Assembly: GCA_019973155.2 (NCBI GenBank) | Contig: BPQB01000173.1 | Coordinates: 1-22,640, forward strand | Source of the DNA: Phanerochaete sordida | Taxonomy: Eukaryota; Basidiomycota; Agaricomycetes; Polyporales; Phanerochaetaceae | Length of the DNA stretch: 22,640 nucleotides | Direction of reading: 5' to 3' | In this document: positions 9,280 to 19,506 of the stretch, piece after piece | How the letters are laid out: the number at the start of each line of letters is the position of its first letter | Numbering within the stretch: position 1 is the first letter of the stretch | The notes under the pieces: model-generated | What the model was told of the DNA's origin: nothing | The model's input: the letters and a program-made list of their open reading frames with translations, nothing else | Databases searched by the model: none | Position numbers and translations under genes: made by a program

Positions 9280-10245
9280 ATGACAGCGCCTCTCGCGGTC
9301 CAAGTCGTCGTCTATCCTCAAACCACCTCTCCTGCCTGGCCGTCTTTCCAGCAACCAAGCGCCGCACCGGTCTACTCTCCTCACACCACTTCCTCGCCGT
9401 CTCCAAACGCTGCGGAAAGCATTCGTTGCTTCTTCGAAGATGCGCAAGATACCCGCCAGCCCCCGCCAATGTCGCCGCGGCACGCAAGCATGGCTCCGCC
9501 GCCCAGCGTCGCGCCCTTCCTCTCTCCGCTGCTGGTTTACGCCCATCTTCCTGCTGGCGCACCCATGCCACCTCCAACGATGAAGATCCCGACACCAATG
9601 CATCCAGGCGGAGCTCTGCCGCTCGCCGACTGGACCCAAGTACCTGCGTGGACCTACCAGCCCGCGCCGCCGCACATGCCGCCGTCCCAAATGCCGCCGC
9701 CGCAAATGCTGCCACCGCACATGCCGCAGCTCAACCTGCTGCTGAGCGCCGAGACCGGGCCCGCACCACCTATCCTCTTCGACCTTTCCGCCCACGCGTA
9801 CGAGCCGCGCAAGCACGCCGCGGGCTGGTTCCCGAGCATGCACCTCGCGCAGGACGAGCTCTCGCAGCCGGCGACGTACCCGGCCGTCGCGCGCATGATC
9901 TTCGTCTGCGCCGAAGTTTCTGGCTGGCGCGTCGTGCTCGAGTCGCCCTCGAACGCCGGCTTCCTCAGCGTGCACGCCGTGCTCTCTGCCGTCCACCGCA
10001 TGCTGCATCGTCAGATCACCCACACGGACTGGCACAAGCTGTCGGACGAGCGCGCAGAGGAGATCGCACGCGCGTACACCCGCCGCACCCGCGCACTCGC
10101 TGCGACCGCCGCATACGAAGAGAGCAAGCTGCAAGGCGTCAAGTGGGTGGATTATCTCGAGGAAGAGTATATGTTTGGAGGGCTTGTGGGCGAGCGCGGC
10201 GAACAGGGCGCAGAGCAGTTCAGGCTTGTGGTACGCAAGGATTAA
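9280..10245 (+). CDS. DUF6699 domain protein, intronless, 321 aa
   Basis: A single open frame of 321 codons from ATG 9280 to TAA 10245. Residues 1-155 are low-complexity, rich in Pro, Ser, Ala and Met, with a short PHMPPSQMPPPQMLPPHMPQ repeat at 131-150. Residues 161-305 have the DUF6699 pattern: PPILFDLS near 163, then WRVVLESPSNAGFLSVHAVLSAVHRML (207-232), a helical ARAYTRRTRAL segment, and VKWVDYLEEEYMFGGL near the end. This family is abundant in Agaricomycetes and has no established biochemical function. Other open frames of similar length overlap on both strands; only this one has a family match. AATAAA lies 134 bp after the stop. Confidence 0.88.
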   Translation: MTAPLAVQVVVYPQTTSPAWPSFQQPSAAPVYSPHTTSSPSPNAAESIRCFFEDAQDTRQPPPMSPRHASMAPPPSVAPFLSPLLVYAHLPAGAPMPPPTMKIPTPMHPGGALPLADWTQVPAWTYQPAPPHMPPSQMPPPQMLPPHMPQLNLLLSAETGPAPPILFDLSAHAYEPRKHAAGWFPSMHLAQDELSQPATYPAVARMIFVCAEVSGWRVVLESPSNAGFLSVHAVLSAVHRMLHRQITHTDWHKLSDERAEEIARAYTRRTRALAATAAYEESKLQGVKWVDYLEEEYMFGGLVGERGEQGAEQFRLVVRKD

Positions 10246-10378
10246 TGGCGTGGCATCTTCACAATTCCCTCAAGGCCAATGCATCCACGCCGTATTGAAT
10301 ATCCCTCGCCGATACCTGGTTTGTAGCAATTAATCGCAGTACGTTTTGGATTTCTGTAGCTGTAGCCGACCACTCTAG

Positions 10379-10384
10379 AATAAA
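10379..10384 (+). terminator. Possible poly(A) signal of the DUF6699 gene
   Basis: AATAAA at 10379-10384, 134 bp downstream of the DUF6699 stop codon, on the coding strand. Fungal poly(A) signals are loose, so this is only suggestive. Confidence 0.4.
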
Positions 10385-10891
10385 CCTATCTCGTAGCGCA
10401 CTCCAGCAGGCCTACTGGTCCTCGCACCCAGCCCAGTTTCAGTGCGGCTGACAGTGTACATCACTTCTTCTGTCTTCATCTATTCACACGTCATCGCCGA
10501 TTTTAAAATTCGTGGAGTGCAAGCTCATCCTAGATGCACAGGATCTGATAACGAAAGAGCCCGAGCTGGTCGTCGGTCTAGCTGAGAGCTTGGCCACTGA
10601 CGAAGCGCATCGACGCTTCTCGCAGACGTTTCTGTCGCAGTCTATCTCTTCACTTGTTTTCTCGATGGCTTAGGAATCGTTCTGCATTTGCACGCATATA
10701 CCGAGCAGATTTCAGGGAGCGATCGGTAGGTGCTAGACAGGCGATGGATGTGATAGGAATCCAGATTCATATGCAAGAGCGGAGCAACAGGCTTCCGCGC
10801 GCGATCTCACGTCGCAATTATAGGTAACGGGGGACGACACAAAGACGGCGAATAATTATGTGAAAGCCAATAAAGATGCGTACCTCGCTAC
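10385..10891. other. Intergenic region between convergent genes
   Basis: About 0.5 kb separating the plus-strand DUF6699 gene from the minus-strand DUF6533 array. I see no coding potential, repeat or structured element. Confidence 0.5.
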
Positions 10892-12585
10892 CTATGGTTC
10901 CTCTACATCTCGCAACTCGGCCTCGGGATCTAGCGGCGGCTCCGATAATGTGCCCAGAGGTCCACCTCCGTCCATCCACATACCATCGTCGATGCTGAAG
11001 AGGGTACGGGTGATGTTGCTGTTTTCTGTATCGTAGAGACCAGCGTTATCTGCGGACACGTCCTCACCGAGTGCGGGACGTTGCCCGGACTGAGCCGAGT
11101 GCATCGACGCCTTGCGCAAGTTGAGAAGCAATCGCGAAGCGAGCATCGAGTGTAATGCACGTTGGACACTGAATAGAGAATGAGACAGGATATTTCTACG
11201 CCAGAGGGGGCCGACATACCAGGCCAGAAGAGTAGCGAAGTCGCGCTATGGGAACCGTACTCTGTTCAGATTGAATGCGATTGATAAGTGATGACTAGCA
11301 CTTACAGGAGCAGCTGCGACTACGATGACATTGATGAGCGATATTCCTGCGTAACGTTAAGACGACGCGAATTGAAATATTGCAGTGGATGATGGCCTAC
11401 CAAACAGACAGACGTAAAACCATATCCCTAACAGGAGTATATCAGGATCCGACACGAGTTTTGGTGGAAGCAATTTGGCGTACCGTCCCGGTATAGCAGC
11501 TCTGCAAGAGACGAAGGGGTACTGCGCATCATGTAACCCGGAGTTATCATTACACGCGCCAATTTGGCGAGTGTCAGAGCAAGTACAGCTTTTGAAATGC
11601 CTTAGTTCGCTTGCAAGTAGAGCCCAACAGCTTGAAGGAGATACTCACCGGTCTCAAAAGCTATGATGAGCACATATTCGACCAAGAGTAGGTCGTTCTT
11701 GGTCACAAGGAAGCATCCATCCACAGATGGGGACAACGTCCTTGCCAATTGCGCTAGAAAACGGAACATCAACGAAAATAGCGGGAAACCCTGTGCAGGT
11801 GACACGTACCTCTGCTGCCCGCCAAGAACTTTGCTAGGAAGAACGAACCGGCTGCATACATGCAGATAATGCTTCCAGCCAGAGTGTACCCGATGCGCCG
11901 ATCCCGGTTCCATATTGCCCATGTTCGTAAGAGAAGGATGACTTTGGTAAGGGCATGTGAGCACGTTCCGTCTTTAGCCTTGCTGGAGCTCACTACTACT
12001 GACTTTCTGTAACGCCGATGCCGAAGATGGTCATCCCTGCGTCAGAGTTTTAGCAGGGAACGACGTGAAAAAGTCAGAAGCTCACATGCTACAGTTTCAG
12101 ACAGGCCCTGGCATGGTCCTTCTGCCAGATCCGGTGCGAAGCGTACTTTGGTGCAGAATTAGTTATCTGCGCGTAAGTGGCGACCAGATGCACGTACTGT
12201 AATTGGTTAAGACCACGTCTACAAATGCGGAATAGCGCGAGACCAGGAAAAGAAGCTTCGTCAAGCTCCATGTTGTACGCCATACAAGCTTCAGTTCGCA
12301 TTGAAATGTTAGTATGTAGTCGTAGCTCTAGTTCCGGAAAGAGCAACGTTAAGTGAGACCAAGCGGTTTTGAGCTGACAGCTCATTCTCACAAGCAGGGT
12401 TAACGTGGAAACTGAGCGTGAAATCAATTCTGAGCGCGAGAGCTGTTTAATGGGTGGCGCACCGGAAACATACTAGGTTATGACATAGTTAGACCCATCA
12501 GCGTTTTGCGCTCCCCGTAGAGAGACCGATCACGCACATTAATGACCTGATAGTGTTGAAAGAAGACAATTAGAGGCGACGACAT
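10892..12585 (-). CDS. DUF6533 seven-helix membrane protein, copy A (13 exons, 337 aa)
   Basis: Exons: 12585-12538, 12472-12463, 12411-12392, 12327-12198, 12145-12086, 12036-12004, 11941-11810, 11753-11649, 11588-11484, 11427-11401, 11346-11306, 11245-11220 and 11168-10892. Every intron is GT..AG and all phases join. The start is MSSPLIVFFQHYQVIN. The DUF6533 signature follows (residues 17-65: YVSVSTLTLL, then YDYILTFQCELKLVW, then LLFLVSRYSAFVD). Hydrophobic helices alternate with loops: WMTIFGIGVTE, RTWAIWNRDRRIGYTLAGS, VDGCFLVTKNDLLLVEYVLIIAFE, LYRDGIWFYVCLF and SLINVIVVAA. After HSMLASRLLLNLRKAS a soluble tail carries SIDDGMWMDGGG near residue 304. The layout is receptor-like, but no ligand or partner is known for the family. 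The gene appears intact and is closest to copy C. Confidence 0.87.
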
Positions 12586-12633
12586 TGCCACAACTCTCAG
12601 GGACTTGGAATGTCATTGGCCTAGGTAAGCCCG

Positions 12634-12704
12634 TCTTTTATACCTAGCGCACGCTTTTCAAATAGATGCAGCAGCCAACATATCATACCATCTTTGATAT
12701 GGAC
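12634..12704 (-). promoter_or_regulatory. Copy A promoter elements (TATA and shared 15-mer)
   Basis: On the minus strand AGGTATAAAAGA (12645-12634) is a TATA box about 50 bp upstream of the copy A ATG. GTCCATATCAAAGAT (12704-12690) lies about 105 bp upstream. Both are present at nearly the same distances upstream of copy C. The ATCAAAG core fits the WWCAAAG consensus of HMG-box regulators; that link is inference. Confidence 0.65.
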
Positions 12705-13187
12705 CGCCCGTCAATGCCTAACGAAACCTAACAAAGATGTGGCGTACCTTGGCCACGATGTGTCCATGCTCTCTTCTGGAGGAATACGGTATAATACGCA
12801 CGGCGTGCCCGGGCAGGGTTATGAGGCCCTTGGAAGCTCACGCGTTACTGTAGATGCAACCGCTTCGGTGCTGTCAGTCAAGCCAGCCACTTCCAAGGCC
12901 TGCGAGCACACACCTAGTTTGCTTCGACGCATGCATAGCCTAGCCTGATTTCCATATCAATTGATGCGCTCGAGAATGACAGGCACAATGAAGTGTGCCT
13001 TTCTGGGTGTTCTCCGGGTCAAGGAACTCACCATAATTTGGGTAGACAACGACGCTGATCTGTATCGTGTTCCGCCACAATCAAGAATATATACATGTGT
13101 ACAATCATCGGATAGCATCACCGTGATCGCACTAGGACAGCCCTTTCATAGCACCGCATTACTGCGCAGCCCAACTACAAGTTTCCT
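12705..13187. other. Intergenic region between copies A and B
   Basis: About 0.5 kb with no recognised gene. GGTGCTGTCAGT at 12867-12878 recurs upstream of copy C at 18548-18559, which suggests that part of this flank was duplicated with the gene. Confidence 0.5.
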
Positions 13188-14866
13188 CTATGCACAATCG
13201 ACCTCGCTCAAGATAGCTTCGGGAACACGAGTCTGCAGATGAGCCTCAGCGTCCCCTTTATGAGCGCAGACCTCATTGCCAATGGTCGAGGGTGAGTTTT
13301 GACCGATATTTGAACGGCAAAAATGGTTGCCGCTGCGGCACATATCTCTTGTCGAGTCGATTCCGCTAAGCACAGCACCGTTGGCAAGCCAGGCTGAGCA
13401 CAACGACGCCTCGCGAAGGTTGAGGAGTAGTCGCGCAGACAGAATCGAATGCAGTGCTCGTTGCAGACTGACGTGGGTATGAGTAGCATATTCCCTTCAG
13501 AGATCGGGTACGCACCAGCCAAGAAACGTTGAGAGATCGTGCTGTGGCATGACTGTGAGCAAACTGTCGAAGAACATGCAGAAGTGACCGCTACCGAGGT
13601 TGTCAACAGGATAACGATGTTGACAAGCGAGATTCCTGATCGAAGATGGCGTCGGAAAAGATGAGAGGGAGCTAAAGCTAGGTGAAACCGCACCTAGGAG
13701 ATAAATGTAAAACATGATTCCTGGGTGTACCATGGGTTCAGCATCTGACTAAGCCGATGTCTGAAATTAGGACGCTTACCGTCTCGCGAGAGTTGCTTGA
13801 TGAGTGGAGGGGTAGTACCGCGAGCCATAGATATCAAATCAGCCGGTACTCGTACCACCTTGAGAAGCGTCAACACAAGTACGACTGCACGTAAAATTAG
13901 ATCTTCGGGATCCAAGACTATGGCGCAGTACAAGACTCACTGGTCTCCATCGCCGCCACAAATAGCCAGTCCACGATGAGCTGGTCTTGAGTAGTGACAA
14001 GAAAGCACCCGTTTAGAGACTTTGCAGATGTTTCAATGATCCTGGCTGCATGAATGTGCCTCAGCAATCATAGCATATGTACCAAGCAAATACGAACTGT
14101 ACCTCTGCCGCCGGAGTCGAGATTGGCGATGAAGTAGGAGTTGGTCGCCCACATACCGACGAAGCACACAAACAGACCAATTCCGATGCGTGTATCACGA
14201 TTCCATATTGCCCATGTCCGGACGATGATGATCACTAGATGACTAGTGAGCTGCTGGTATCATCTGCATTGCGATACCTACACTCAGCAACACCAATACC
14301 CCAGAGAAACATCCCTGTGTTGAGGCTATCAGCAAACGCGATGCCGCGCAGGCTTCGAAGCTCACATGCGGCGATGTCTAACATTTTCTTACACATCGAT
14401 TCGGATATGTCATATGCAACATGGCCTTTAACGCTGATCAGCAAGTGTAAAAAGATACCATCAGTAGGCTCGCGCACCGTAGACAACAATCGCAATATCC
14501 ACGAAGGCTGAATAGCGCGTAAGGAAGAAAAGAAGAGTGGTGAGGCTCCCTTTCGATCCCCATATGAGCTCGACTTCGGATCGAAATGTAAGGATGTAAT
14601 CGTAGGTCTAGCAGGGTAACAGCAGAGAACCGTAAGCACAGCTGGCATTCGATGAGGCTGAATAACTCACGAGTAGCGCGAGCGTGGATACTGTGTATAT
14701 GATCAGTATGACCAGTAATCGCACAGCGGAGGACCCACCAGAGAGATACTGCTCTCAGGGTCCAGATGTACAGGATCAGCGTATACTTTTCCAAATTATC
14801 GCACGAACATTGACTCACGCTAACTATGCGAAAATGTTGAAGAGAATCAAGGGACGGAGAGGCCAT
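13188..14866 (-). CDS. DUF6533 seven-helix membrane protein, copy B (13 exons, 338 aa)
   Basis: Exons: 14866-14819, 14748-14739, 14690-14671, 14607-14478, 14425-14366, 14314-14282, 14234-14103, 14045-13941, 13884-13780, 13720-13694, 13635-13595, 13541-13516 and 13467-13188. All introns are GT..AG with phases as in copy A. The start is MASPSLDSLQHFRIVS. Core motifs are present: YDYILTFRSEVELIW, RYSAFVD, RTWAIWNRDTRIG, NGCFLVTTQDQLIVDWLF, MARGTTPPLIKQLSRDG and HDLSTFLG. LHSILSARLLLNLREAS is followed by a Ser/Asn/Cys-containing tail without the SIDDGMW motif of copies A and C. The exon layout equals the other copies, so the core is probably functional. The start and loop sequences group it with copy D. 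A weak ATA-rich element lies about 50 bp upstream. Confidence 0.85.
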
Positions 14867-15354
14867 CGCAGCGTAGAAGAGAGAAACGCTGTACTCTGGC
14901 TACCGAGAGCGCGAGTTATACGCCTCAAGATCCTAAACCATGCGTATCTCTTCGGCCCTTACAGAGATACTCTACATACAATGAAGGCGCTACGTGCAAC
15001 GTCGCCCCGACGAACACCGGACGAAGAACGGAAAGATACACAAATAGTGTTTACTTCCCCGGCGCAGATCTAACGCAAAGAGTAAATTTGTTCGAGGCCA
15101 AAGTACACGATTTTCCCGCTGATCTCGAGTCAGAGTACGGCGTCCATGTGTCAGCAGGTTTATAACACAAAGCATAAAGACAAAAGCGATCGGAAAGGAA
15201 CGAGAAGTCTCACGCGCATGTTCTCGTGCCGATATCGACCGATATCGCTCGAACCCACGCCCACCCTATGCACACGCTCAGCCCTCGCACCGCACCCTCA
15301 ATTACAGACGTACGCACCTCAATAAACGCCGCCACGGAGTTTGTCGTCCGGACG
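14867..15354. other. Intergenic region upstream of copy B
   Basis: No recognised gene. Open frames here are short and lack family motifs. The copy B promoter should lie at its left end, but neither the A/C TATA box nor the shared 15-mer is present. Confidence 0.45.
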
Positions 15355-15970
15355 TGCTCCATACCATGACGACCATCGAGTTCGAAGCCTGCGACACGTA
15401 GGAGCAGCAGCTGCGTGGCACAGAACACCATCTGGTTATACGCGAAGTTCTGTCCGTGGCACTGCGCGATCGTCAACATAGATTTTACAGCACCTACGAG
15501 GCTTATCTTGACTGGCGACGGCATGGACGGCGACCTGGTGCCCGTCGCGAGCAGTTGAGCAGTGCGCGCCTTAAGGTAATACTCAGGCTAAACCTCCAGC
15601 ACGTCGTCACAGGGGTTGCGCCGCTGGTGAATGAGACATATGCTCTGGAGAAGTGCCACATGCAAGGTAAAATGCTGCGGCATGTTTTCGGGGACGTGGA
15701 AGGAGTCTAGAGTGTGCTGCCGAGGAGACAGAGGGTTACCGGCACGAGAGAAGAGAGCTGTGCAGGGTTGTTGAGCACTAAGTGCTGTGGCACGCGTGCT
15801 ACAGGATGTCGAGTATTTTGACAGCAACGGGGCGGTTCACAACGTACGACGTATCAGATCTTTCATATCATCCACGGAAGGTCGTCCATCAGACCTGTTC
15901 ACTGATACACACAGCTTTACCGCCAGGGCCAGATGTAGCGACAGGGATGGTATCATAACCAGCTGCGCAA
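15355..15970 (-). pseudogene. Cytochrome P450 relic
   Basis: Three P450 landmarks occur in the right order on the minus strand. First, AGYDTI (15966-15949) resembles the I-helix oxygen-binding AGRDTT. Second, RPSVDDMKDL (15884-15855) resembles the stretch before the K-helix, RPTYDDIRDMKYL. Third, QCHGQNFAYNQM (about 15464-15429) resembles the heme loop CLGQxFAYNE of basidiomycete P450s such as the CYP63 group, with the Cys retained (15461-15459). The conserved FNAGPR before the Cys and the K-helix ExxR are not seen, the I-helix is in another frame, and stop codons intervene. It lies between DUF6533 copies B and C. I judge it a degenerate gene fragment. Confidence 0.5.
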
Positions 15971-16401
15971 ACTGATCTGGCCAGGATGTTAGCTTAGTTG
16001 TATCTCGGACACTCTTAACTTGACGCCCCCTTTTTAAACCAGAAGGGCTTTGAGGATACGGCGCTCGAGGAGGGTTTGCACTGCCGTTCGTCCGTTCCGT
16101 CCGACTGGTTTTCATGAAAAACATATGCTTAATATCGCGCCTCTGCGAGTGTCCTCGTAATCTGAGGTCTTCCATTTTACCGGCACAATGGCTCATAGAG
16201 CCTTATGCGACCTTCCGCTCTCCGCTGCCTAGTGGGTTTCGGCGTGATACATTGTCGGCACCCGCTATACCACTGCATTATATTCGTGCACATAGGATAC
16301 GGATGATGAACCGATAGCTATATGGCGAAATCGTACTCTCAGACGAACGAGGGTTATATCAGAGCCTTCGAAGCTGGTACACCCCACATGCACCCCACAG
16401 C
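15971..16401. other. Intergenic region between the P450 relic and copy C
   Basis: No recognised gene on either strand. It might include further N-terminal remains of the P450 relic on the minus strand, but I could not match any motif. Confidence 0.45.
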
Positions 16402-18112
16402 CTATCTGCTCTCCAGATCCCACGATGTATCTTCCGACCTAGGTTGTATTTTGGAAGTTGGTGCACCCAGAGCACCACTTCCATCCATCCACATACCATC
16501 GTCAATGCTGAACAGCGTATGGTTTATACTGCTTCCTAAAGCGTTGAAGCGGATACTGCTTTGACCGGCATTGCACGTAGTAGGTCCAGTCTCGTTCGGT
16601 GCAAAATGCTCTCCGGGCTCCATCGCGCGCATCGACGCTTCGCGCAGGTTAAGAAGCAGCCGCGAAGCGAGGATCGAGTGTAGAGCGCGTTGTACGCTGA
16701 GTATAGTCTTAGCCAGATTATTCATACGGCGAAAAATATCGACATACCAGGCCAGAAGAGTAGCGAAGTCGTGCTGTGGTATATAATATCATGATACCAA
16801 TAGAGTAGGATCTATGAGTGATCGGGCTTACAGAGGCAGTCGCAACTACGACGACATTAATAAGGGATATTCCTGTATAATAGTCAGAGGAGGCGAAGAT
16901 AGGTATTCCAAGAGGCTGGGTCCTACCAAACAAGCAGATGTAAAACCATATTCCTAGCCGGTGAAGTATATCAGACGGTGGTCTGAGCTCTGGTCCAAGT
17001 ATATGTGACTGACCGTCCCGGTAGAGCATCTCTACGAGAGACGGGGCGGAGCGGTGAATCATGTGGTTCGGATTCATCATCGGACGCGACAATTTAGCCA
17101 GTGTCAGCGCAAGGACAGCTTCCGAGATGTATCAGTCCCGATGCAATCAGAGATCAACGATTGAACGCTCACCAGTTTCAAAAACTATTATCAGCACATA
17201 TTCGACCAAGAGCAAGTCGTCCTTTGTCACGAGGAAGCATCCATCCACAGAGGGGGATAAGGTTCTCGCCAGTTGAGCTAGGATTTCGCATGTGAGCAAC
17301 CACGTAGTCCTAGGAGGCTTATACAGACAGCGTGTACCTTTACTGCCCGCCAAGAACTTTGCAAGAAGAAACGAGGCGACTGCGTAAACGCAAATGAAGC
17401 TTCCAGCCAGAGCGTACCCGACGCGCTGGTCTCGATTCCATATTGCCCACGTGCGGACGAGAAGTATGACTGCGTTGAGTGACATGTGAGAAAGATTGGT
17501 CAGTACTCGTGCTGCTACTGACTTTCTGTAATGCCGATGCCAAATACCGTCATCCCTACATCGGGATGTCAGCAGAGCAAGAGGTGCAAATGTCACTAGC
17601 TCACATGCCACAGTTTCGGAAAGCCCCTGGCACGGTTCCTCCGCAAGATTCGGAGCAAAGCGAACTTCAGCGCAGGTTGAGCGATTTGCGCGCAAGCTGC
17701 GAGTGGATACACGCACCGTAGTTGGTCAAGATCACGTCCACGAATGCAGAATAGCGTGAGACCAAGAAAAGAAGCTTCGTCAGGCTCCATTTTGAGCGCC
17801 ATACAAGCTTCACTTCGCTTTGAAACGTCAGTACGTAGTCGTAGCCCTGATTACAGCGCAGATATGTATTGAGTGAAATATAATAAGGCTGAGTAGGAGG
17901 ATATGCCCTCACGAGCAGCGTCAACGTGGACACTGAGGCGCATGGTCCATCAAGCGTTGGACGTGACGTTCATGTCATGGGCGACGTACCGGAAACATAC
18001 TGTATTATAGCACAGATAGATGTCTCAGTGCGCTGTGCTTCCTGAGAACAGGACCTCAACTCACATTAATGATCTGGTAATGTTGAAAGAAGACGATCAG
18101 AGGAGACGACAT
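16402..18112 (-). CDS. DUF6533 seven-helix membrane protein, copy C (13 exons, 343 aa)
   Basis: Exons: 18112-18065, 17999-17990, 17932-17913, 17846-17717, 17664-17605, 17555-17523, 17469-17338, 17277-17173, 17118-17014, 16953-16927, 16872-16832, 16773-16748 and 16696-16402. All introns are GT..AG and phases join. The start is MSSPLIVFFQHYQIIN. The DUF6533 block is YVSVSTLTLLGYDYVLTF, then SEVKLVWRSKWSLTKLLFLV and RYSAFVDV. Further membrane segments include WMTVFGIGITE, RTWAIWNRDQRVGYALAGS, VDGCFLVTKDDLLLVEYVL and SLINVVVVATAS. After LHSILASRLLLNLREAS the tail contains FSIDDGMWMDGSG near residue 309. It is nearly identical in plan to copy A and appears intact. Predicted to sit in a membrane with a cytosolic or lumenal tail; function unknown. 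Confidence 0.88.
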
Positions 18113-18159
18113 CACCAGGATGTCGCTAGCTTGGTAGATCACTGCCCCCGGCGAGCCTC

Positions 18160-18236
18160 TCTTTTATACCTGGAGCGCGCCCTTAGTTTGTACCAGGCAG
18201 CCGGCATCGATACATCGCGTTATCTTTGATATGGAC
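18160..18236 (-). promoter_or_regulatory. Copy C promoter elements (TATA and shared 15-mer)
   Basis: AGGTATAAAAGA on the minus strand (18171-18160) lies 48 bp upstream of the copy C ATG. GTCCATATCAAAGAT (18236-18222) lies 110 bp upstream. Both elements are identical to those of copy A and almost equally placed, while the bases between them have diverged. Confidence 0.65.
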
Positions 18237-18696
18237 AGTCGCTGGTGTCCAACCAAAGTTGACTCGGGGAGACAGATTGTTTGAATAATCCGACAGGCTA
18301 TGAGCGTGAGAGGTAGAAGAACGTGGCGTGTCGAAGGTGTGTCATATCCGTCTCTAAGACATATAGTGAGTACGTTCTAGCATAAAGCACCAGTTCATCG
18401 GGGATAGGCGACCTACAATAGCGTCAAATAGCCCAAAATTGAGCGCAAAGGCCGATTATTCTCTGAAGAGAGAGAGTACACGGCGTAGATGCAGCGAAGT
18501 TGTGAGGCTCCTAAGAGCACACACGTTCCTGCGAATGCAAACGCTCGGGTGCTGTCAGTGGAACCACTGCAGTCATTTCCCAAAGGTGCATACGCACATG
18601 CTCCTTCCGCAAGATTTCAGTGTCAGTCGAGGCGCTTTAGAGTGGCAGGCGCAGCGAATCGCAACTTGATGAACGCTGTTGCCAAAGAGACCTTCT
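18237..18696. other. Intergenic region upstream of copy C
   Basis: No recognised gene. Contains GGTGCTGTCAGT (18548-18559), shared with the copy A flank. Confidence 0.45.
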
Positions 18697-19450
18697 GCCA
18701 TATCACCCAGCAACCGCTGTTGCTCCACATATGTGGCATGAGCGCGCAGTACGGCTGCCTACCGGGAGCAAACCTGGGAAGGACATCCTGTAAGAGCAAC
18801 ACGATGAGTACATTATTTGCGACAACCGAGAAGCTCCGACCGAGATCGGGGTCTTTGCCAGCTCATGCGCTGACAGGGTGACAGAATAGAGACTTACGAA
18901 GAGCAATCCGGTGTCATGCAATGTCAACGCGAGCCAAATATTGCGACGATGTTGAATACGGGAATGACCGCAGTTCGAGCACACTACGTGGTGGATCGTC
19001 GCTCCCGTGGCAGCAATTGCACGGGGTGAGGTTGAGTTGTAAGGCCCGGCTGCTATTAGCGCAGATAACCAGCCATGCTGCGCGATCTACTAGCAAAGAT
19101 GCGCCGACGATAGGAAGAGGCTGGATGCCCAGCTTTCGTTCTTCCTGTCCTCGGTCAGAACTATGACCGTGAGTGCTGCCATAAGGGCGGTCTGGGAAAA
19201 GACTGGCATGAGTCAACTCCGACGAAGAGAATCTCGCGCCTGGGTTCTGCATATACAGGCAGAGGTTAGCGAGCGTGGCGACCGAACTCACAGGGAATGT
19301 CACGTATTCGCTATCGAACGTGCGCGGCGCGGCGCCATCTTGAGATCCGCAGCGACCAGCCCCCGCCTATCGCCCACTCTGTAAGAAAGGCGACTCATAG
19401 GCAGAAATCAACATGACTAGTAGTACGTACTTGCGGTCATCACAAGCCTG
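18697..19450 (-). pseudogene. Unidentified spliced-looking relic, possibly a membrane protein
   Basis: The minus strand has well-formed intron signatures: GTACGT..TTACAG at 19430-19379 (52 bp), GTGAGT..ATGCAG at 19291-19247 (45 bp, with a GCTAAC branch-like site) and GTAAGT..TTACAG at 18897-18788. The putative exon 19378-19292 has a stop in all three frames, so no intact product is possible. Hydrophobic stretches such as MAALTVIVL and IWLALTLHDTGLLF recall seven-helix proteins, but I cannot assign a family. It sits between copies C and D. Confidence 0.3.
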
Positions 19451-19506
19451 GGTATAATAAGCAAGAGGGCCCCATTCAATTCCTTGTAGTTGGTATACAT
19501 CGTACT

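Noticed and set aside
9213..10298. Long plus-strand frame (about 361 codons) overlapping the DUF6699 gene, and a 320-codon minus-strand frame at 9172-10134
   Set aside because: Both are Arg/Ala/His-rich shadows of a GC-rich coding region with no family motif. The 9280-10245 frame carries the DUF6699 pattern.
12694..12948. 84-codon plus-strand frame between copies A and B
   Set aside because: No motif, and it overlaps the conserved promoter element of copy A.
14684..15073. 129-codon plus-strand frame opposite the start of copy B
   Set aside because: It runs antisense through the first exons of copy B, is rich in Arg and has no family match.
18489..18881. 130-codon plus-strand frame between copies C and D
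   Set aside because: No family resemblance; overlaps flank sequence shared with copy A that is not open there in the same frame.
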